Shown: in pieces, positions 14,601 to 64,000 of the stretch
How positions within the stretch are numbered: position 1 is the stretch's first letter
How the letters are laid out: each line of letters begins with the position of its first letter
From: Progne subis subis
Taxonomy: Eukaryota; Chordata; Aves; Passeriformes; Hirundinidae
Assembly (NCBI GenBank): GCA_022316685.1
Contig: JAKJHU010000082.1
Span: forward strand, 3,782,001-3,846,000
Length of the DNA stretch: 64,000 bases
Direction: 5' to 3'
Notes under the pieces: generated by a model
Database searches by the model: none
Told to the model about the DNA's origin: nothing
Seen by the model: only the letters and a program-made list of their open reading frames with translations
Made by a program: the position numbers and the translations under genes

Positions 14601-17600
14601 CTGTTTCAGAAATTCTTGAGCACTTCGTGTTTTTATGTGAAACTTTAAAGTGTAGGCTCTTTTTGTCAATTAAATGTCAGCACTCCTTTTCCTGCAAGGA
14701 ATAAACCCTTTAAATCCAAAACTTCATCAACATAATCACATTTTGCCATGTTGTGTGTTCTGTCCTTTTAGACTCCATTACTGTGTGTATATATGTTTGG
14801 GTTCTGTTGAAAATGCAAAGATTTGAACTTCTTGGTGGAACTGGGCATTGTGGAAGTACAGAAATGAAGTTAAAGAGGAAAAAAGTGCTTCTACAATTTA
14901 GGTTTTTGATCATGCCAGTGTAGTAGATTTTTGGACTGTGCATAAAACAAAGCTTTGGAGTATTTCCAAGTAAGAGCAAATCTATGAGCCTTTTGGGCAG
15001 AGTAGTTTATAATGATTTACAAAATTATCAATTGAAGTATGTTTCTGCAATTTTAATGAAAAATAAGATTTTTTGTTTATTTTTTTACATTTTCTATTGG
15101 AACACAATGACTGGAATGGGGAAAGCTGCCAAATTCTTTCCCTTGATTTGCACGGTCAGAATTTAAACCTCATTTCTAGGAAAGTTTGGTTCACAAATAG
15201 AATACAATAGAGAGTGGTTGCAGATGTGTGTTGGGAGCAGAGCAGTAGAGCTCAGGGAAAATGTGCTTGCTGCAGAGAATAGGGATGTTGCATAATAGCA
15301 GTGTTGTGTAACACAGGGCAGTATGTTTGCCTTGAGTTTGTTGATTTGCTGTATTATGGACCTCCAGCACCCCTAGATAATTAAGGAATCTTTCAAATTG
15401 TAAGAATGGTTTCAGTTTTAAGTTTAAATGTCCTGTGCTCACATCTGCATACCTTGTAGAATATCTTTTGAGATGTGCATATAAAAATGCACAAAAATGG
15501 ATGCTGCAGTGCCTTTATGTAATTCAAAATGGGATAGGACTTTAAAATCTTCAGAGGTCAGGAACCTTACACAGGTTTTTTGCTGTTTCCAGTCTGCTTT
15601 TGACGAAAAAGTTGGACAACTTTGTATTTTGTTATTGAATCTAGTTTTTCAACTAATTTTATAATCCTGCTTAATACACCAATTCTCTTATAATCAGTGG
15701 GAAACATACCATTATGTTCTAATGAAAGAGCTTAATCTGTCTCAAATCTGTTCTGAAATAAAAATAATAAAACCTACATGTAATAAGAGAAGTACTCAGA
15801 ATTAGTTGAGATTTTTGATTTTTTCCTCTAACAAAGTTGTAGAATTTTCAGACATTGGGTAATCTTGTTTTGTGAATCTGATTAAATGTTTTTCCAGTGC
15901 AGTAGGAAATTGAAACACAAAGCAATCTGGGGAATCGGTCAGATTAATCTGCTTTCACTTCATCTGCAATTTGTCATAGTGGGTTTTTGGTTTTGTTTTT
16001 TTTTTTTCATATTTTCGGCAGTGTTTTCTGAGTGGATTTACCTAATGTGCAGTGAAGGAAATGTAAGATTAATCTTCTCTGTAGAAAAATGGTGGCATCT
16101 GAATGGAGCAGAAACTATGTCTTATCTGCTGTGAGAGATTAATTCATTGACAGACATGCAAATTTGTTTTGGCGTGTTTCAAGTGTATTTCGGGAAAATG
16201 TGGCAGTAGCTTGCTGCTGCTAGTGCTGTTTTTACAGTGGCTTTGGTAATGCCATTTTTCTGATACTTTTGCAGGTTTTAAGCATACCTGCAGCTCTTTT
16301 GCTTCATTCCTATCGGTGAGTGAAGCAAGGGAGACACAGAAACCCTGATGGTAAACAAATCTCTTGCTCAGGTTCATTTTCTGTTTAAGAGAGTAATTAT
16401 TTTGTCTATTATATTTAATTTAAAATATTTGGAAGACAGATTACTTAAATGGTTTGCAGAAATGAAGACTCCTTTTTTCCTGCGTAACCCCCTGTCTGGA
16501 AACTTTACGATTTCGAGAACTTGTCTGTCACTCTTCTCAATCTTTAACCAGGATGGCTGGCTCTGTTTCTGTGTAATAGAGAAATGGGGGGTGTGTGCAT
16601 GCATGTTTATTTCCTTTTTAATTTTCTGAAACATGGTTGCTGAAGATGGCAAAAATTTGAACATTCATGTCTGGAGTATATCTTTTCACATAATTCTATT
16701 GCACTGGGAAGAGGTAAGATTCCCAGGAAAGGAAAGAGGCTGGATGAGGGGACAAAGAGCGAGCTTTCCTCAGGAAGGGGAAGCCATGGAAGGATCCCCT
16801 GCTGGTCTCCAGAGCAGAGATGCACATTCTTCCAAAGGACAAGAGAAAGGCAGATCTTTTGGAATGTGTATATTAAGTGCTGATACTCTGTAAAAGAGGG
16901 AAAGGAATAACATTGAATTGTATTTGATATGATTGTTTTTTAGAACAGATGTGTGCTTTCAGATGCACTTACAGATTTCTTGGTACACAAATGTAGAAAA
17001 TGCAGAGATGTTTTCTCAGAGATGACTGTTGACAGTAGGACTTTTTAATTCTTAAAATTAGTTATCTATGCATTGTAGATGTAAAAGTGCTTTGCTAATC
17101 AAAGAAAGATGTACTGAGCAATAAACCTGGTGACGTGCCTTTGCATTGTGGTGTTCTTATCATATTCTTAGGCCTCAGGAAGCTGAGATGGTTCTTCTCC
17201 AATCCTGTTTTTCACCGAGTGTCCCAAACCATGCTTTGAACTCCTATGAGCTGTTGCAGTGCAAATATCTACTATCAATTCTCACTGTTTCTGTTGCACT
17301 GTAAAAGTGTTTGTTTTAGAGTCTATGTGTACTTTTTAGTAGAACTAATGCACATTTTAAAAAATACTCTATAGATACACTCAGGAAACTTTTAGCACTC
17401 ATTTTCCTTTACTGCTTTAGCTGTTTCAGGTGATGTCTTTTAAGTTTCAGCATGTTGTGTTTGGTGAGCAGTGCAGGGTATGCAGAGTAACTGCTGCTTG
17501 CACTCTGCAGCATAACCTTCTGTTTGCACTCTGCAGCATAACCTTCTGTGCTACCATTTGGAAATATACTTTTCTTTAGACAAGCTCAGTTTATAACTTG

Positions 17601-17741
17601 CTGTATTCCACCCAAATTTCTTTACCTTCAATTAAAAATACCTATTAAATAAGTAAGGATGGTTTAGTTACCAGTGAACTGCATTTCATTAATGATGAGC
17701 TTTATTTTTTTTTGCCTAAACCACATGTAATATGTCAAGAT

Positions 17742-17781
17742 TATATATATATATATTTTTTTTTTTTTTTCTTCTTCTTCT
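17742..17781 (+). repeat. TA microsatellite, T run and CTT repeat
   Basis: A short (TA)n block is followed directly by about 15 T and then cttcttcttcttc. It is simple sequence in intron 1. Confidence 0.8.
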
Positions 17782-20700
17782 TTGTAGTATTGAGCTACCT
17801 ATAAGTAGTGATGTTCTTATTAGAAGCCATGACCTTCTTTCTCCAAGCTTTACCAGTTTGGTAGTTTTAGTTTGGTTTGAGTAACCTAATTTGTTTTATT
17901 TTGATCTAGTGAAGTTTTATGTGTGAAATGCTTTGGTTGCATGATTGACATCACAATCTGTCAATTTTCAAAATTTAATGCAAGGTTCATTTTTATATAA
18001 AAGGAACAACCATATCCAATTAGGATGATAAAGTAATTACCTTTGTAGACTTATTTGGGTACCTTAATTCAGTGATAACAGTTTTCTGCAATTGACTAAC
18101 ACTGTATGTGACTTTGCTCATCTTAAAAAGCAAGGAAACTGCCCAAATCCATCTGCTTTTACTCAGGGCTGCTGTGGGTGTGAGATTTTTGAGGGGTTTT
18201 TTCATTTTTAATTTTGTTCTCCAGCAGCATCCCTCTGATTGTTTGATGGCATTAATAGACCTGGCAGCTTTAAGGCACCACTAGGGGGGAATGAAAGGCT
18301 TGATATCCCAAATACATTTATATCTCAAAATCTGTGAGGCTTTGAAAGGGGTGTTCATGGGGACAGGAAGTAGAAAACTGATAAGGATGCATGGAAAAAT
18401 GGGATACAAAAATAAAATTTGTTCACATTGTGATGAGGGTATAATGAACTAGAAGAAAAAGCAATTGCTTGGTAACATTACGGCCCAGAAACAATAAAAT
18501 GAGAGGTGACTTATGCCAAATGTTGGAAACAAATCTTGCTGTTGCTTCTAATTGTGTGAATTAAGGAAAATATGGTTTCTTCCATTTAAGCTCCATTTCT
18601 TCTATTTAAACATTTAAGTTGATGGGCTCTGAAATAAAGGAACAGTTTGGTACTTCGCTTTAAAATAGGAAATCAGATGTTGCCGCACTGGATTGCGCAG
18701 TGTCCTCTAGTATTTGTTTGCTTGTTTCTGCTCACACTGCCAATACAAATGGAACTTTAGCTAATAGACATGCTGAATTCTGACATTGTGCTTGACAAAA
18801 AAAGATCCTTAGGAGAGCCCGTGAGGGCTTTGGTTTGTCCCAACAAAAGACGAAGTAGGATACTGATAACCGTTAAAAAGGTATGTTTTTCTGACTCTGG
18901 TAGAGGTCTTTGATAAAAAACACTCTGGTTTCATGTGGTAATTGTGTGCCAAAACCATTTCTAAAGCTGCTTTGTTTGGAAGCTTTGCTTGGTGTGTACA
19001 TGCACTAATGTATGTGTATGTAGACACATTTTTATATATCCATTCATAGATTATATACTGGTCATATGCACACATGATGTGGTGAGGATATTATGTGGCT
19101 AAAACATAATATTTGAAGCAATTATTAGAAAGAAGAAAATCGACCTAAGCAACTGGATGAACAATACTTTTCTCAGAGTTTGTAAATGCAGGTAGAAGGC
19201 TTTTCATGATAAGAGGCAGTGATCTCAGAACTTGAAGATACAGAACATAAATGCTTCATTTTTCTGATCCTATGCCATTTCCCCTCTCATGCTGCTGTAG
19301 TTGTGGTGTCATTTACTGTCTTGTCAGAATCATGAGTGTGGAAGAATCTGTAGGCATGAAGAGATGTAATTAACATGTTTTATGCCTTTGGTCCTACTTT
19401 TGCTGATATGGATTACCCCTTAAGTGAAGGTTGTTTATGCTAATTTAACCTAGACACTGGTTGGACTCACCTACAACTACTGCAATCTAAATTGACCCAT
19501 ATCACAATTAATGCTGTATTTACCAATGATAGTAATGCAGAAAATTTCTTTGGCAGATTTTTTTTTTTTCCTAGAACATTGTAATGAGGTATTGACTTGC
19601 TGCTTTGCTGTGTTTCTCTAAAAAGGGGTTTGGGGGATGTAATATTTTCTTGCAAATATAGCTGATCTTTTTTTTTTTTTTTTGAAGCCACAGCATAGAT
19701 TTTTGTCTGCATTCTTGGTCTCAGTTCTTGACATTTATTTTTGCATTGCCTATTAGAGAATATAGATGCATGGTTTTGAGAAGATATCTTCTTCCCTCTG
19801 GTTTAGAGCACTGATTGGTATAAGGGAGTGTCAAACTTCAGACTTGAGAAAGAGTACTACTGGAAATTTCATCTGGGTTTCTGGAGCTTCTTGTGGCGTG
19901 CTGTTGGTTTTTGTGGGTTTTTTTGATTGATTGTTTTTGCTGGGTTTTTTTCCTCTGACTATTGAATAACTACATTTAGTAAGTTTAATGCCAGCTTGTT
20001 CTGCTTGTTTGAAGAAGCCACTTTCTCTTTTTTTTTTTCCGACATATATAAACCCACAACAATAAAATTTTGCCTTTTATTATTTAACAGTTGAAACCTT
20101 CTTTACAACAGTTTGGTATCTCCTGCCAAGTTTTAAGAGAATTCAACATTGTGTTGGAAGAACTAGCAGTAATTCCTGTGAGAGAAAGTTTGGATACTTT
20201 GTTTCCGGCAGCCAGAATGTTGTAGTAGCTGCGTGTTGTGGTGATGGTGATCTGGAGTGGGGGTGTTTGGAGACAATCAGACACGTGTGGGGTCTGCTTG
20301 GACCACCTGGATGCCTGGAATGGGGCAACTTTCAGGAAAATGAGCCTTCCATCCACTGGTGGGTTTGTTTTTTTGAAAGCTGTTATCTGGGTTCCTCCCC
20401 TTCTTTCCAGTTACTAAGTTGGTCTAATAAGCTGCTGTACCTGCCAAAGGTGTTCAACGTCCTCACCCCGTGTAGGGAAGTGTGCTGGTTTAGTTTGAGC
20501 TTGTTTGTCTTGAATGGAGGATAGTTGTGATGGCTTTGGTGTGGAGTTTGTGTAGCAGGAGCTGGCTGCTGTAGGTAGCTTGTTTTATAGCTTGGAAAGC
20601 AGAATGTGAGTCCTGGGTTTGCAGAGCTGTTCACTGCTCTGTGCCACCGAACTGCCTGACACTTAAAGGGCCACCTGCTCCTAGTGGTTAGAAAGAACTT

Positions 20701-21884
20701 CTTGAAAAGAATCAAACTCTGCTGTTTTTAAACAGTCTCTTGTATCTAACGTTTGTCTTAGCTTTATTTTGCTACTTAAAAAGGGAAATGTTTTTGAACC
20801 ACTGGGATCAAAAAAAGCGAGATAAAATTCTAAAATTGGCAGTGAAATGACGTTTCAGCTCTTTCAAATTGAGGATACAAGTATTTACCTACTTAGGAAA
20901 GTACATTCATGAATTTAAAAGCAGATGACATAATTATTTTTTTGAACAAATCTGCTATTTCCTTTTTATTATTATTACACACACATTGTTTCTGTGTGAG
21001 CACTTAACCCTTTGTGCAAAGGAGAGTTTCTAGGCATTTTTGAATTCCCTTGATGACAGTGTTAGTTTCTTTTGGTTAAAATGTTTTCCAGAGTGAGTTT
21101 ATAATGTGAGGGTGAACATGTTCAAAATGAAGTTTGAACTTTCATTGGTTCAGCATGTGTCAGTGGTTAGTCCAAAGTTAGTATTTACTTTAAAGAATGT
21201 TGTAGTTTTCGGCTCTGAAGGAGTTGCTATGATCTCACCATTTAAGGATTTCTTAGACTGAAAAATGAGGTTTTACGTTCATTTCCCTCCCTCAGAAAAA
21301 TTCTGAATATTGAATTTTCTCCCTGCCCCTCACATTTTCTTAACATTCTCAGTGAGTCTTAATTATATTTACTAAACCTTGTTAAACATGTAATTAATTT
21401 ATTTTGCAGTCATGGAATTGAAAATATACCTATGGGTAGTAGGTATCTGTAGTATGATCTGTGGTCCGTTTACAAGAAGTTGTATGAAAGGAGTGTAATT
21501 TTATTTTTAGATCAAAGAATAAGATGCTGAGACAACATTTGAAAACTTTCTCTTTTAATAGCTAAATTAATTTATGATTAATGTGGTGTTTACTGGTTTT
21601 TGTACTGAATCTGAAATATCCTCTGTTGAAGGTTCTTGCCATTTCTTGCATTTGTTTATACAGTTTAACTGAGGACATTCTTTTCCTGTATGTTTTTAGT
21701 TTAGAGATGGGAATGCAAACTTAATAGTGATGTATTTCAGTACAGAATTCCTGCTGAGAGAGAACAAAAGTATTTACCTGCTTCAATGTTAGTGAAAAAA
21801 AAAAAAAAATTACTCAGAGCAATCTGCAAATGTTTTTTTGCCTGGAAAGGGTAATTTCTGCAGCTGTTACTCCTCCTCATGCTC

Positions 21885-23334
21885 TTGAGTGAGATGCTGG
21901 GGTGGGGTTTTTTGTTACCGTGCACTCAGGGGAGGTGCTGAGGTGGGGTTTGTGTCATTACCGTGCACTCGAGGGAGGTGCTGAGGTGGGGTTTGTGTCA
22001 TTACCGTGCTCTCAGGGGAGGTGCTGAGGTGGGGTTTGTGTCATTACCGTGCACTCGAGGGAGGTGCTGAGGTGGAGTTTGTGTCATTACCGTGCACTCG
22101 GGGGAGGTGCTGAGGTGGGGTTTGTGTCATTACCGTGCACTCAGGGGAGGTGCTGAGGTGGGGTTTGTTGTTACCGTGCACTCGGGGGAGGTGCTGAGGT
22201 GGGGTTTGTTGTTACCGTGCACTCGGGGGAGGTGCTGAGGTGGGGTTTGTGTCATTACCGTGCACTCGAGGGAGGTGCTGAGGTGGGGTTTGTTGTTACC
22301 GTGCACTCGAGGGAGGTGCTGAGGTGGGGTTTGTTGTTACCGTGCACTCAGGGGAGGTGCTGAGGTGGGGTTTGTGTCATTACCGTGCACTCGAGGGAGG
22401 TGCTGAGGTGGGGTTTGTGTCATTACCGTGCACTCGAGGGAGGTGCTGAGGTGGGGTTTGTGTCATTACCGTGCACTCAGGGGAGGTGCTGAGGTGGGGT
22501 TTGTGTCATTACCGTGCACTCGAGGGAGGTGCTGAGGTGGGGTTTGTGTCATTACCGTGCACTCAGGGGAGGTGCTGAGGTGGGGTTTGTGTCATTACCG
22601 TGCACTCGAGGGAGGTGCTGAGGTGGGGTTTGTGTCATTACCGTGCACTCGAGGGGAGGTGCTGAGGTGGGGTTTGTGTCATTACCGTGCACTCAGGGGA
22701 GGTGCTGAGGTGGGGTTTGTGTCATTACCGTGCACTCAGGGGAGGTGCTGAGGTGGGGTTTGTGTCGTTACCGTGCACTCGAGGGAGGTGCTGAGGTGGG
22801 GTTTGTGTCGTTACCGTGCACTCAGGGGAGGTGCTGAGGTGGGGTTTGTGTCATTACCGTGCACTCGAGGGGAGGTGCTGAGGTGGGGTTTGTGTCATTA
22901 CCGTGCACTCGAGGGAGGTGCTGAGGTGGGGTTTGTGTCATTACCGTGCACTCGAGGGAGGTGCTGAGGTGGGGTTTGTGTCATTACCGTGCACTCGAGG
23001 GAGGTGCTGAGGTGGGGTTTGTGTCATTACCGTGCACTCGAGGGAGGTGCTGAGGTGGGGTTTGTGTCATTACCGTGCTCTCAGGGGAGGTGCTGAGGTG
23101 GGGTTTGTTGTTACCGTGCTCTCAGGGGAGGTGCTGAGGTGGGGTTTGTTGTTACCGTGCTCTCAGGGGAGGTGCTGAGGTGGGGTTTGTGTCATTACCG
23201 TGCACCCGAGGGAGGTGCTGAGGTGGGGTTTGTGTCATTACCGTGCACTCGGGGGAGGTGCTGAGGTGGGGTTTGTGTCATTACCGTGCACTCAGGGGAG
23301 GTGCTGAGGTGTGGTTTGTTGTTACCGTGTGCTA
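21885..23334 (+). repeat. 43-bp minisatellite, about 34 copies, at the end of WDR33 intron 1
   Basis: The unit is 43 bases, built from GGAGGTGCTGAGGTGGGG, then TTTGTGTCATTACCGTG, then CACTCGAG. Counting the core word ACCGTG gives 34 copies. Variants include a 41-base form with TTTGTTGTTACC, a 44-base form with one extra G, and CTCAGG or CTCGGG in place of CTCGAG. Copies are otherwise nearly identical, which suggests recent expansion. The last copy is degenerate (ACCGTGTGCTAAG) and ends about 23 bases before the acceptor of the first coding exon. Since 43 is not a multiple of three, the open frames through the array need three units to repeat and are not genes. Confidence 0.97.
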
Positions 23335-23335
23335 A

Positions 23336-64000
<40,665 letters not shown>

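Noticed and set aside
22557..22967. Open frames with repeated GGAEVGFVSLPCT-type units
   Set aside because: They are translations of the 43-base minisatellite, whose frame repeats every three units. There is no start or splice context.
21885..23334. CRISPR-like appearance of evenly spaced repeats
   Set aside because: There are no unique spacers, the whole unit repeats, and the setting is an animal intron.

Overview
The window reads as bird nuclear DNA. It has GT-AG introns, a CpG-island promoter, several truncated CR1 retrotransposon copies (the typical avian LINE), and exons whose translations match vertebrate POLR2D and WDR33 almost residue for residue. I cannot name the species. Comparisons with human proteins are from memory.

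Layout, all on the + strand. 1-2626 holds the last three coding exons of POLR2D (RPB4, the RNA polymerase II stalk subunit), followed by its 3' UTR to about 3.2 kb. 3.2-4.4 kb is intergenic. A reversed CR1 fragment (about 4.42-4.59 kb) and a GC-rich minisatellite (about 4.72-5.03 kb) lead into a CpG-island promoter and the non-coding first exon of WDR33 (about 5.29-5.42 kb). Intron 1 is about 17.9 kb and ends in a 34-copy, 43-bp minisatellite that stops about 23 bases before the first coding exon. WDR33 coding exons follow at 23378-29064 (residues 1-241), then a 25.6-kb intron 7, then exons at 54675-60496 (residues 242-906) and the first 16 bases of the next exon at 63985. The rest of WDR33 (the human protein is 1336 residues) lies beyond the window.

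WDR33 is the CPSF subunit that, with CPSF30, reads the AAUAAA poly(A) signal. Its RNA-reading residues (F43, K46, R47, R49, R54, F153, I156) are all encoded here, followed by the WD40 propeller, a helical/charged linker and a collagen-like Gly-Pro-Gln region.

The most interesting signal is inside WDR33. Reading through the weak exon 6 donor gives 123 further codons rich in hydrophobic residues. They end exactly at a cluster of four AATAAA signals and a perfect 8-bp hairpin. The product would be 331 residues, close to the 326-residue human short isoform. Reading through the exon 7 donor gives a 265-residue product, close to the 257-residue human isoform. The gene for the AAUAAA reader therefore appears to carry its own conserved intronic polyadenylation switch.
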